NCBI RefSeq assembly: GCF_903645325.1
Contig: NZ_CAHJXQ010000001.1
Coordinates: forward strand, 310,001-374,000
Source of the DNA: Microbacterium tenebrionis
GTDB taxonomy: Bacteria; Actinomycetota; Actinomycetes; Actinomycetales; Microbacteriaceae
DNA length: 64,000 nucleotides
Direction: 5' to 3'
A model generated the notes under the pieces. It had not been told where the DNA came from and did no database searches. It saw nothing but the letters and a program-made list of their open reading frames with translations. The position numbers were made by a program, and so were the translations under genes. Positions 38,888 to 47,879 of the stretch are shown here, in pieces (the stretch's first letter is position 1; every line of letters begins with the position of its first letter).

Positions 38888-39811
38888 GTGAACGCTCAGG
38901 GCGGGTTCACCCGCAAGGGATGGATCCTGTTCGCCGTCATGGCGTTCGTGTGGGGGATCACCTACCTCTTCATCAAAGAGGCCGTGCACTCGATCACGCC
39001 GCCGGCCGTCGTCGCCGGGCGCACTCTTCTCGGCGGGCTCGTGCTGCTGCCCTTCGCGCTCCGCAGCGGCGCGCTGAAAGCCGCGTGGAAGCACTGGCCG
39101 TGGGTGCTCGCCTTCGGTCTCGTCGAGATGGCGGGTCCCTTCCTGCTGCTCAGCCACGCCGAGACGCAGCTGCCCTCGGGCCTGACCGGGCTGCTCGTCG
39201 CGACGGTCCCGCTGTTCGCCGTCATCATCGCGCTGCTCCGGGGCGATCGCACGGCGCTCGCCCCCGTGCGTCTGGGCGGGCTGCTGCTCGGGTTCGTCGG
39301 CGTCGCGGTCGTCGTCGCGGGCCCCGGACTCTTCCCGAGCGAGTCGGCCAGCGTCGTCGCGATCGGCGAGATCCTGCTCACGGCGGTGCTGTATGCGATC
39401 GCGCCGTTCATCATCGCGCAAAAGCTGTCGGACGTGCCCTCGATCGGCACGATCACCCTCGCCCTGTTCGCGATCGGCCTGGGCTATCTGCCCGCGGCGC
39501 TGCTGACCCAGCACGAGATGCCGACGCTCCGATCGGGCATCTCGCTGGTTCTGCTCGGCGTCATCTGCACAGCCGTTGCGTTCGTGGCATTCTTCGCCCT
39601 GATCCGCGAGGTGGGTCCGGTGCGCGCCCCGCTGTTCACCTACGTGAACCCGATCGTCGCGATCGTCCTTGGCACGATCTTCCTGGCGGAGCCCATCACG
39701 CCAGGGCTCCTGATCGGCTTCCCGCTGGTCATCGTCGGATGCTGGTTCGCGGGCACCGGCGGAAGGCTGCGCCCTCGCAAGGAGACGCTGCCTCCGCCGC
39801 AGATGCCCTGA
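38888..39811 (+). CDS. EamA/DMT-family transporter
   Basis: A membrane protein of 307 residues with ten hydrophobic segments in two EamA repeats; AFVWGITYLFIKEAV marks the first. DMT proteins export amino acids or other metabolites, but the substrate is unknown here. GTG 38888 is the likely start, although no strong Shine-Dalgarno sequence or -10 is visible, and an alternative ATG at 38939 would remove the first segment. It follows recR by 34 nt. Confidence 0.85.
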   Translation: MNAQGGFTRKGWILFAVMAFVWGITYLFIKEAVHSITPPAVVAGRTLLGGLVLLPFALRSGALKAAWKHWPWVLAFGLVEMAGPFLLLSHAETQLPSGLTGLLVATVPLFAVIIALLRGDRTALAPVRLGGLLLGFVGVAVVVAGPGLFPSESASVVAIGEILLTAVLYAIAPFIIAQKLSDVPSIGTITLALFAIGLGYLPAALLTQHEMPTLRSGISLVLLGVICTAVAFVAFFALIREVGPVRAPLFTYVNPIVAIVLGTIFLAEPITPGLLIGFPLVIVGCWFAGTGGRLRPRKETLPPPQMP

Positions 39812-39829
39812 CCGCGCCCGAGCAGGCCG

Positions 39830-40294
39830 TCACTTCTCGCTGCGGATGCGCGAGAACAGCGAGATCAGCAGCAGCACGAAGCCCGCGCCGACGAGCATAT
39901 GGCCGAGGCCGGCGATCCCGGCGATCATCTTCGACGATTCCAGGCCCCGCACCTGCAGCATCCCGTGCCAGATCAGCATCGACGAGGTGAGCACGACGCC
40001 GGCGTTGTAGATCCAGAAGAACCAGCGGAACAGCCTGCTCGTCGACACGGCGAAGGTCTTCTCCAGAACGAGCACGATCAGGAGCACGATCATGCCGAGC
40101 GTCAGGATGTGCGTGTGGGCGAGGCCGAGCTGGCCCGCCATGCCCTCCTCGAAGCCGTTCAGCTTGGTGAACTCGCGGTAGAAGACGCCCGCGGCCAGGC
40201 CCAGCACGGTGTACACCGCCACGGCGGTGAGGAGCTGGAGCTGTGCGGAGCGCGTAACGGCGCGCGACGTTGTCGTGGTGGTGTCTGTGGTCAT
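39830..40294 (-). CDS. DUF2871-type membrane protein
   Basis: A protein of 154 residues with four hydrophobic segments. It contains NGFEEGMAGQLGLAHTHILTLGM, with a His pair inside a membrane segment, and a Thr-rich N-terminus (MTTDTTTTTSR). From memory it matches the uncharacterised DUF2871 family. ATG 40294 is preceded by GGAGG. It is convergent with the DMT gene (18 nt apart) and divergent from the histidine kinase gene (95 bp). The two conserved His suggest metal or heme contact, which is speculation. Confidence 0.75.
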   Translation of the reverse strand: MTTDTTTTTSRAVTRSAQLQLLTAVAVYTVLGLAAGVFYREFTKLNGFEEGMAGQLGLAHTHILTLGMIVLLIVLVLEKTFAVSTSRLFRWFFWIYNAGVVLTSSMLIWHGMLQVRGLESSKMIAGIAGLGHMLVGAGFVLLLISLFSRIRSEK

Positions 40295-40377
40295 GGACCC
40301 AGCCTCCGCTCGCGCGGCCCCCGCCGGATCCATCGAAAGATCGATATCGGCTCCGGGTGTTCCGGCATCCGCTGCGA

Positions 40378-40383
40378 GAGAAT
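40378..40383 (+). promoter_or_regulatory. Leaderless -10 candidate for the histidine kinase gene
   Basis: GAGAAT, 6 nt before ATG 40390. Confidence 0.4.
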
Positions 40384-40389
40384 CGGAGC

Positions 40390-41616
40390 ATGTCCTCGTC
40401 GCCCGCTTCCGCAGCGCCGGGCGCCGATCCGGCACGGCAGCGGATGCTCACGGTCGCGCGGTTCGCCCTGCACCTGATCACGGCCATCCTGTCGGCGGTC
40501 ACCGCGTTCCGCGCGATCGCGACCGGCGTGCCGTTGCTGCCGGCCATGCTCGCGGCCGGTGCGTTCCTCGCCTGGTACGCCACCGGCGCAGCGTTCGCCC
40601 GCGGTCGGTTCAGCACGTGGTGGCTCGCGGGGCTCGGCGTCCTGTGGGGCGGGATGCTGCTGATCTCCGCCGAGTTCGTCTGGCTCTCCTTCCCGCTGCT
40701 GCTGCTCGCGGGGCACGTGCTGCGGCGCTGGAGGTCTGTGGCGTTCGCGCTGCCGGTGCTCGTCGCGGCGATCGCGGCTCCCATCGTGCATCAGGTGCCG
40801 ATCACCTTCGCGCACATCGCCGGTCCGCTGCTGGGCGGCGGCTTCGCCCTGGCCATCTCGCTCGGCTACGACGCGCTGCTGCGGGATGCCGCCGAGCGCG
40901 AGCGCCTGATCGCCTCGCTCGTGCGGACGCAGGACGAGATGGCCGCCGTGCAGGAGGAGCTCGCCCGCACCCAGCGCGACGCCGGAGCCGCGCAGGAGCG
41001 CACGCGCCTGGCGCGCGACCTCCACGACACGATCGCGCAGGAGCTCAGCTCGATGGTGCTCATGGCGCGGAGCGGCGACGCGGAACGCCTGCCCGAGATC
41101 GAGTCGCTCGCGCAGCACTCGCTCACCGACCTCCGCCGCATCGTCGCCGCTCTCGCGCCGGCCGAGCTGGAGGGTGCGGCGCTCGCCGCGGCGATCGAGC
41201 GAATGCTGGATGCCGTGCGCCGCGACACCGGCATCGAGACGTCGTTGCATGCCGACGCCGACCTGCCGCCGCTGTCGACCGCCCACGAGGTCGCGTTCCT
41301 CCGGGTCGCGCAATCCGCGCTGGCCAACGTCCGCCAGCACGCAGGGGCAGCAACCGTGAGCGTGGCATTCGCGGCGGATGCCGGGACGGTCACCATGACC
41401 GTGACGGACGACGGCGACGGCTTCACCGTGGGCGAGACGGCCGGGTCGACGACGTCCTACGGGCTGTCGGCGATGCGTTCGCGGCTGCGGGAATTCGGCG
41501 GAGCGCTGGAGCTGCGCTCAGCGCCGGGCGAGGGCACGACCCTCGTGGCGGCGCTGCCCGCGTTGCCTTCTCCCCCAGGGGCGTTGCCTTCTCCCCGGGC
41601 AGGGGACGGGCGATGA
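40390..41616 (+). CDS. NarL-type two-component sensor histidine kinase
   Basis: A protein of 408 residues with about five N-terminal membrane segments and no large extracellular sensor, a coiled coil, a HisKA_3 dimerisation domain with phospho-acceptor His212 in RLARDLHDTIAQE, and a C-terminal HATPase domain (DDGDGF, SYGLSAMRSRL). The signal is probably membrane-linked. The C-terminal tail ALPSPPGALPSP is encoded by a 16 bp direct repeat (41560-41575 and 41581-41596). The stop overlaps the regulator start by 4 nt. Confidence 0.9.
   Translation: MSSSPASAAPGADPARQRMLTVARFALHLITAILSAVTAFRAIATGVPLLPAMLAAGAFLAWYATGAAFARGRFSTWWLAGLGVLWGGMLLISAEFVWLSFPLLLLAGHVLRRWRSVAFALPVLVAAIAAPIVHQVPITFAHIAGPLLGGGFALAISLGYDALLRDAAERERLIASLVRTQDEMAAVQEELARTQRDAGAAQERTRLARDLHDTIAQELSSMVLMARSGDAERLPEIESLAQHSLTDLRRIVAALAPAELEGAALAAAIERMLDAVRRDTGIETSLHADADLPPLSTAHEVAFLRVAQSALANVRQHAGAATVSVAFAADAGTVTMTVTDDGDGFTVGETAGSTTSYGLSAMRSRLREFGGALELRSAPGEGTTLVAALPALPSPPGALPSPRAGDGR
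41560..41596 (+). repeat. Direct repeat at the kinase C-terminus
   Basis: GCGTTGCCTTCTCCCC occurs at 41560-41575 and 41581-41596 (21 bp period), a seven-residue duplication. Confidence 0.8.
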
Positions 41617-42230
41617 GCGCGAGCATCCTGCTGGTCGACGACCATCCCATCGTGCGGGCAGGGCTGCGCTCCGTCATCGAGGCGCGCGGCTTCACCGTCG
41701 TCGGCGAGGCGTCGACGGGGGAGGAGGCCGTGGCGCTGGCATCCGCTCTGCATCCCGACGTCGTGCTGTGCGACCTGCGTCTGGGGTCCGGCACGGACGG
41801 TGTCGACACGACCGCGCAGCTGCGCCGGATGCCGAACCCGCCGGCCGTCGTCATCCTCACAACTTTCGACCACGACGCGCAGATCATCCGGGCGATCGAG
41901 GCGGGCGCGGCCGGCTACCTGCTCAAGGACGTCGACAACGACACGATCGTCTCAGCCATAAGCGACGCCGCCGCGGGCGCCATGGTGCTCACTCCCGGCG
42001 GCGACAGCCGGATCATCGCCGCTCTCCGCGCCCCGCGCGTGACCCTCACGGACCGTGAGCGCGACGTGCTGATGCTCGTCGACGAGGGCGCGGGGAACAA
42101 GGAGATCGCGTCGCGACTGTTCATCTCGGAGTCCACGGTGAAGACGCACGTCGTGCACCTGCTCGAGAAGCTCGGCGTCGCGAGCCGGGCGGCGGCGGCA
42201 AGCGAGGCGCGGCGGCTGGGGCTGCTCTAG
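41613..42230 (+). CDS. NarL/LuxR-family response regulator
   Basis: A protein of 205 residues. The receiver domain has the acidic pocket D9-D10, phospho-acceptor Asp54 (VLCDLRLG) and the switch lysine in YLLKDVD. The C-terminal LuxR helix-turn-helix is LTDRERDVLMLVDEGAGNKE and following residues. The ATG overlaps the kinase stop (ATGA), so the two form a cognate pair. The target genes are not identifiable from the window; adjacent DUF2871 is a candidate. Confidence 0.93.
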   Translation: MSASILLVDDHPIVRAGLRSVIEARGFTVVGEASTGEEAVALASALHPDVVLCDLRLGSGTDGVDTTAQLRRMPNPPAVVILTTFDHDAQIIRAIEAGAAGYLLKDVDNDTIVSAISDAAAGAMVLTPGGDSRIIAALRAPRVTLTDRERDVLMLVDEGAGNKEIASRLFISESTVKTHVVHLLEKLGVASRAAAASEARRLGLL

Positions 42231-42265
42231 CCGTCACATGCGTCAGGGCGCATACGCGTCGAACG

Positions 42266-42271
42266 TAGAAT
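42266..42271 (+). promoter_or_regulatory. lysC promoter -10
   Basis: TAGAAT, giving a leader of about 34 nt before GTG 42312. An in-frame ATG overlaps its last bases, so a leaderless longer form is less likely. Confidence 0.5.
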
Positions 42272-42311
42272 GACGCGTGGGCGGATCTGCCCGACATCCC
42301 TGGGAGTGAAC

Positions 42312-43598
42312 GTGGCCCTCATTGTGCAGAAGTACGGCGGCTCGTCCGTCGCCGACGCCGAGAGCATCAAGCGCGTCGCGAAGCGCATCGTCGACACCCG
42401 GCGCGCCGGTCACGACGTCGTCGTCGCGGTCAGCGCCATGGGCGACACCACCGACGAGCTGCTCGACCTCGCGAACGAGGTCGCCCCCATTCCCGCGCCG
42501 CGCGAGATGGACATGCTGCTCTCCAGCGGCGAACGCATCTCGATGGCGCTGCTGGCCATGGCGATCCACTCCATGGGCTTCGACGCCCGCTCCTTCACCG
42601 GCAGCCAGGCCGGCATGATCACCGACGACCACCACGGTTCGGCCCGCATCGTCGATGTGACGCCGGTGCGTCTGCGCGAGGCGCTCGACGAGGGCGCGAT
42701 CGTCATCGTCGCCGGTTTCCAGGGGTTCAACCGCGACACCCGCGACATCACGACGCTCGGACGCGGCGGCTCCGACACGACCGCTGTCGCGCTCGCCGCG
42801 GCCCTCGACGCAGACGTCTGCGAGATCTACAGCGACGTCGACGGCATCTACACCGCAGACCCGCGTGTCATCCCGCGGGCGCACAAGCTCGACCACGTCT
42901 CCAGCGAGGAGATGCTCGAGCTCGCGGCCAACGGCGCGAAGGTGCTGTACATCCGCGCCGTCGAGTTCGCACGCCGGCACGGCGTGCTCATCCACGCGCG
43001 CTCGACCTTCTCGTCGAGCGAGGGCACTTATGTTCTGGGCGAGGGCATGAAGAACCCCCGCGAAAATCAGGGAGAAGTCATGGAAGAACCGATCGTCGCG
43101 GGCGTGGCCACCGACAAGGGCCAGGCCAAGATCACCGTGACCGGTGTGCCGGACGTGCCGGGCAAGGCCGCCGAGATCTTCAAGATCGTGGCGAAGTCCG
43201 GCGCGAACGTCGACATGATCGTGCAGAACGTCTCCGCCGCCGCCACCGGCCTCGCCGACATCTCGTTCACCCTGCCCAAGGCCGACGCAGCCTCCGCGCT
43301 CAAGGCGCTTGCCGCCGAGCAGTCCGAGGTGGGCTTCCACAGCCTCGTCCACGACGACCAGATCGGCAAGCTGTCCGTCGTCGGCGCGGGGATGCGCGTG
43401 CACTCGGGCGTCTCGGCGACCCTGTTCGAGGCGCTGTCGACCGCCGGCATCAACATCGAGATGATCTCGACGTCCGAGATCCGCATCTCGGTCGTCCTGC
43501 GCGACACCGACCTCGCCGACGCCGCTCGCATCGTGCACACCGCCTACGGCCTTGATGCCGAGGACGAGGCTGTCGTGCACGCGGGCACCGGCCGCTAG
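42312..43598 (+). CDS. lysC: Aspartokinase, alpha subunit
   Basis: An enzyme of 428 residues that phosphorylates aspartate, the first step of lysine, threonine and methionine synthesis. It starts [15 protein letters not shown], the standard kinase N-terminus, and ends with two ACT domains for lysine/threonine feedback. GTG 42312 is chosen because it gives that N-terminus and has GGGAG upstream; GTG 42306 and ATG 42270 are in frame. As in Corynebacterium, an internal start (ATG 43080) should make a separate beta subunit. asd follows 150 bp downstream. Confidence 0.95.
   Translation: MALIVQKYGGSSVADAESIKRVAKRIVDTRRAGHDVVVAVSAMGDTTDELLDLANEVAPIPAPREMDMLLSSGERISMALLAMAIHSMGFDARSFTGSQAGMITDDHHGSARIVDVTPVRLREALDEGAIVIVAGFQGFNRDTRDITTLGRGGSDTTAVALAAALDADVCEIYSDVDGIYTADPRVIPRAHKLDHVSSEEMLELAANGAKVLYIRAVEFARRHGVLIHARSTFSSSEGTYVLGEGMKNPRENQGEVMEEPIVAGVATDKGQAKITVTGVPDVPGKAAEIFKIVAKSGANVDMIVQNVSAAATGLADISFTLPKADAASALKALAAEQSEVGFHSLVHDDQIGKLSVVGAGMRVHSGVSATLFEALSTAGINIEMISTSEIRISVVLRDTDLADAARIVHTAYGLDAEDEAVVHAGTGR
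43080..43598 (+). CDS. lysC: Aspartokinase beta subunit from an internal start
   Basis: An in-frame internal ATG at 43080 has GGGAGA 5-10 nt upstream and begins [17 protein letters not shown]. The product would be 172 residues containing only the two ACT domains. The Corynebacterium glutamicum lysC beta subunit also has 172 residues and starts MEE at the equivalent place. It would form the alpha2-beta2 feedback-regulated enzyme. Confidence 0.75.
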   Translation: MEEPIVAGVATDKGQAKITVTGVPDVPGKAAEIFKIVAKSGANVDMIVQNVSAAATGLADISFTLPKADAASALKALAAEQSEVGFHSLVHDDQIGKLSVVGAGMRVHSGVSATLFEALSTAGINIEMISTSEIRISVVLRDTDLADAARIVHTAYGLDAEDEAVVHAGTGR

Positions 43599-44813
<1,215 letters not shown>

Positions 44814-44860
44814 GAACGCCTGGCATCGCGCCGGCGTCGCCGCACGCTTGCAGGGACATC

Positions 44861-44906
44861 GAACGGATGCAGGGCGAAACCACGACGTTTCGTCCTGCAT
44901 CCGTTC
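44861..44906 (+). terminator. Long hairpin behind asd
   Basis: 20 bp stem with one G-U pair: GAACGGATGCAGG plus GCGAAAC, a 6 nt loop CACGAC, then the complement. It probably terminates asd; the perfect length also fits a dispersed palindromic repeat. Confidence 0.75.
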
Positions 44907-44953
44907 ACCGCCCCTACATCCGTCCCGAGGTCGAGGGGTGCTGTGAGGCGAAC

Positions 44954-44959
44954 TAGGAT
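44954..44959 (+). promoter_or_regulatory. Leaderless -10 element for mqo
   Basis: TAGGAT, 6 nt before GTG 44966. Confidence 0.6.
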
Positions 44960-44965
44960 GGACGG

Positions 44966-46438
44966 GTGACTGAATCCGTCGACGTCGTCCTCATCGGTGG
45001 TGGCATCATGAGCGCCACCCTCGGCACTCTGCTGCACGAACTCCAGCCGGACTGGAAGATCGTCGCCTTCGAGCGACTGAGCGATGTGGCCCAGGAGAGC
45101 TCGAACCCGTGGAACAACGCGGGCACCGGCCACGCGGCCCTCTGCGAGCTGAACTACATGCCGCAGAACGGCGACGGGCCGCTCGACCCGGCCAAGGCGA
45201 TCTCGATCAACGAGCAGTTCCAGCAGAGCAGGCAGTTCTGGTCGTCTCTGGTCGAGAAGGGCGTGCTCGACGCGCCGTCGAGCTTCATCAACGCCACCCC
45301 GCACATGACCTTCGTGCGCGGTGAGAAGGACGTCGCCTACCTCAAGGACCGCTACGAGGTCCTCAAGGAGCAGCCCCTCTTCGAGGGCATCGAGTTCAGC
45401 GAGGACTCCCGCGTCATCAACCAGTGGGCGCCGCTGCTCATGCAGAAGCGCCGCAAGGGCGAGCCGTTCGCAGCGACGCGCGTGCCCGCGGGCACCGACG
45501 TCGACTTCGGCGCTCTCACCAAGCAGCTCTTCGACCACCTGTCGGACTCCGGCGTCGACGTGCGCACGAACCACGAGGTCCGCTCGCTGAAGAAGCAGAA
45601 GGACGGCAGCTGGACCCTGAAGTACCGCAACAGCCTCGGGCGCACCCCCGGCCGCATCAACGCGAAGTTCGTCTTCGTCGGCGCCGGCGGCTGGGCCCTG
45701 AAGCTGCTGCAGCGCTCCGGCATCCCCGAGATCAAGGGCTACGGCGTCTTCCCGATCGGCGGGCAGTTCCTCAAGACGACGAACCCGGCCGTCGTCTCGC
45801 AGCACAAGGCCAAGGTCTACTCGCAGGCATCCGTCGGGGCCCCACCGATGTCGGTTCCGCACCTGGACACCCGTGTGGTCGACGGCGAGGCGTCGCTGCT
45901 GTTCGGACCGTTCGCGACGTTCAGCCCGAAGTTCCTCAAGAACGGCTCGATGCTCGACCTCGTCACGCAGGTGCGCACCCACAACCTGTGGCCGATGCTG
46001 CGCGTCGCGTTCGCGAACCCCGACCTCATCACGTACCTCCTCGGCGAGCTCGTCAAGACGCACCGCAAGAAGGTCGACAGTCTGCGCGTGTTCATGCCCA
46101 CGGCGAAGGACGAGGACTGGACGCTCATCCAGGCCGGTCAGCGCGCGCAGGTCATGAAGAAGGACCCGAAGAAGGGCGGCATCCTGCAGTTCGGCACCGA
46201 GGTCGTCTCGGCCGCCGATGGCTCGATCGCCGGACTCCTGGGTGCGTCCCCCGGCGCGTCCACGGCGGTGCCGATCATGCTCCAGCTGCTCAAGAGCTGC
46301 TTCCCCGAGCAGTACGCCGGCTGGGAGCCGACGCTGCGCGAACTCATCCCGACGTACGGCCACACGCTCAACGACGACCCGGCGGCAGCCGAGAAGTCGA
46401 TGGCGGCGACGGCCGACGCCCTGGGCATCTCGAAGTGA
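44966..46438 (+). CDS. mqo: Malate:quinone oxidoreductase
   Basis: A membrane-associated flavoprotein of 490 residues that oxidises malate to oxaloacetate and passes electrons to the quinone pool. The N-terminal FAD loop is VLIGGGIMSATLG, and the family segments ERLSDVAQESSNPWNNAGTG and LFGPFATFSPKFLK are present. The C-terminal GASPGASTAVPIM is typical. GTG 44966 lies 6 nt after TAGGAT, with no Shine-Dalgarno sequence. Confidence 0.96.
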   Translation: MTESVDVVLIGGGIMSATLGTLLHELQPDWKIVAFERLSDVAQESSNPWNNAGTGHAALCELNYMPQNGDGPLDPAKAISINEQFQQSRQFWSSLVEKGVLDAPSSFINATPHMTFVRGEKDVAYLKDRYEVLKEQPLFEGIEFSEDSRVINQWAPLLMQKRRKGEPFAATRVPAGTDVDFGALTKQLFDHLSDSGVDVRTNHEVRSLKKQKDGSWTLKYRNSLGRTPGRINAKFVFVGAGGWALKLLQRSGIPEIKGYGVFPIGGQFLKTTNPAVVSQHKAKVYSQASVGAPPMSVPHLDTRVVDGEASLLFGPFATFSPKFLKNGSMLDLVTQVRTHNLWPMLRVAFANPDLITYLLGELVKTHRKKVDSLRVFMPTAKDEDWTLIQAGQRAQVMKKDPKKGGILQFGTEVVSAADGSIAGLLGASPGASTAVPIMLQLLKSCFPEQYAGWEPTLRELIPTYGHTLNDDPAAAEKSMAATADALGISK

Positions 46439-46447
46439 TTCCGCGCC

Positions 46448-47101
46448 GTGGCGAAGCTGTACTTCCGCTACGGGGCGATGAACTCCGGCAAGTCCACGGC
46501 GCTGCTGCAGGTCGCGTACAACTATGAGGAGCGCGGTCAGCACGTGCTGCTGGCCAAGCCCGAGATCGACACCAAGGGCGCATCGCAGATCGAGAGCCGA
46601 CTCGGCGTCACGCGCGAGGTCGACTTCCTGATCCCCGCGGGCGGCGACGCTCGTGCGCTGTTCCGGGACGAACGCGAGCGGATGCTGCGGCGCGGCGCCG
46701 AGGGACTCATTCCCGCCGAGCCCGTCGACGTCGCGTGCCTGCTCGTCGACGAGGCGCAGTTCCTGTCCGCGCAGCAGGTCGACGATCTGTTCCGGATCGC
46801 CGTCGAGGACGGCATCCCCGTCATGGCGTACGGGATCCGCAACGACTTCCTCACCCACGCGTTCCCGGGCTCCGCGCGGCTGCTCGCGATCGCTCACTCG
46901 CTGGAGGAGATGAAGACGATCTGCCGCTGCGGCCGCAAGGCCGTCTTCAACGGCCGCGTCGTCGGCGGCCGCTTCGTCTTCGACGGCGACCAGGTCGCGA
47001 TCGACGAGGCCGCCGGCGGGGGAACGGCGCCAGACGTGGTCACCTACGAGTCGCTGTGCGGCAACTGCTACCTCGAGGAGTCCGGCGGCCGCCTCGGCTG
47101 A
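46448..47101 (+). CDS. tdk: Thymidine kinase
   Basis: An enzyme of 217 residues that phosphorylates thymidine for salvage. P-loop GAMNSGKST (9-17), Walker B LLVDEAQFL, the lasso zinc site CRCG plus CGNCYLEE, and the thymidine-binding VTYESLCGNC region place it in the bacterial type II TK family. GTG 46448 starts 9 nt after the mqo stop, with no strong Shine-Dalgarno sequence, so it is probably co-transcribed with mqo. Confidence 0.94.
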   Translation: MAKLYFRYGAMNSGKSTALLQVAYNYEERGQHVLLAKPEIDTKGASQIESRLGVTREVDFLIPAGGDARALFRDERERMLRRGAEGLIPAEPVDVACLLVDEAQFLSAQQVDDLFRIAVEDGIPVMAYGIRNDFLTHAFPGSARLLAIAHSLEEMKTICRCGRKAVFNGRVVGGRFVFDGDQVAIDEAAGGGTAPDVVTYESLCGNCYLEESGGRLG

Positions 47102-47107
47102 GCGCCC

Positions 47108-47136
47108 TTGCGTGGTCTGACCACATGGGCTACGCT
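47108..47136 (+). promoter_or_regulatory. Promoter of the lactate regulator-lldD operon
   Basis: TTGCGT (47108-47113), 17 bp spacer, TACGCT (47131-47136). Confidence 0.7.
47112..47124 (+). promoter_or_regulatory. GntR/FadR-type operator 1
   Basis: Palindrome GTGGTCTGACCAC, matching the TnGTnnnACnA consensus of LldR-type regulators; overlaps the -35. Confidence 0.75.
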
Positions 47137-47151
47137 GTGGTCAGACCACAG
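47135..47151 (+). promoter_or_regulatory. GntR/FadR-type operator 2
   Basis: Palindrome CTGTGGTCAGACCACAG, perfect around its centre, 25 bp from operator 1; overlaps the -10 end and start of transcription. Confidence 0.8.
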
Positions 47152-47161
47152 GAGGATGCTC

Positions 47162-47869
47162 ATGGCAGAACGCGCCTGGCAGACCGTGCTCGAGCACATC
47201 GAGCGGGACCTGCTCGAGGGTCGCCTCGGCCCGGGCGACCGTCTGCCGTCCGAACGCGATCTCGCCGCCGATCTCGGCGTCGGGCGCTCGAGCGTCCGTG
47301 AGGCGCTGCGGGTGCTCGAGGTCATGGGACTCATCCGCACCGCGTCGGGCTCAGGGCCCTCCTCCGGCGCGATCGTGATCGCCACGCCCTCCGGGGGCAT
47401 GTCTGCGCTGCTGCGCCTGCAGGTGGCCGCACAGGGCTTCCCGCTGGCCGATGTCGTGAAGACCAGGCTCGTGCTCGAGGACGCGGTCGCCGCATCCCTC
47501 GCCTCCGCCGATGTGCGCAACACCGCCGACGCCCACCGCATCCTCGACGCCATGGATGCCGACGGACTCGCCGCAGGGGAGTTCCTCGCACTCGATGCGC
47601 AGCTGCACCTCGCGCTCGCCGAATCGGCCGGCAACGCGGTGATCGCGTCCATGATGGCGGGGCTGCGCACGGCCGTCGAATCGTACGTGCTCGCCGGATC
47701 CGAGCTGATCGAGGACTGGGATGCCATGGCCGATCGTCTGCGCGCGGAGCACCGCGCGATCGTCGCCGCCGTCGACGCGGGCGATGCGGATGCTGCGCGC
47801 ACCCGCATCCACGACCACATCACCGGCTACTACACCGCCACCGGGCTCACACCCGCCGGCACCGACTGA
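47162..47869 (+). CDS. FadR/LldR-type GntR-family regulator
   Basis: A protein of 235 residues. The winged helix domain ([20 protein letters not shown] and following, about residues 25-60) is followed by an FCD effector domain with conserved Asp/His metal ligands. GGAGGATGCTC precedes ATG 47162; a longer frame upstream would run through the promoter. Two GTGGTCnGACCAC operators cover its promoter, predicting autorepression. With lldD 10 nt downstream it is most likely the lactate-responsive regulator LldR. Confidence 0.9.
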   Translation: MAERAWQTVLEHIERDLLEGRLGPGDRLPSERDLAADLGVGRSSVREALRVLEVMGLIRTASGSGPSSGAIVIATPSGGMSALLRLQVAAQGFPLADVVKTRLVLEDAVAASLASADVRNTADAHRILDAMDADGLAAGEFLALDAQLHLALAESAGNAVIASMMAGLRTAVESYVLAGSELIEDWDAMADRLRAEHRAIVAAVDAGDADAARTRIHDHITGYYTATGLTPAGTD

Positions 47870-47879
47870 GAGGAACGCC

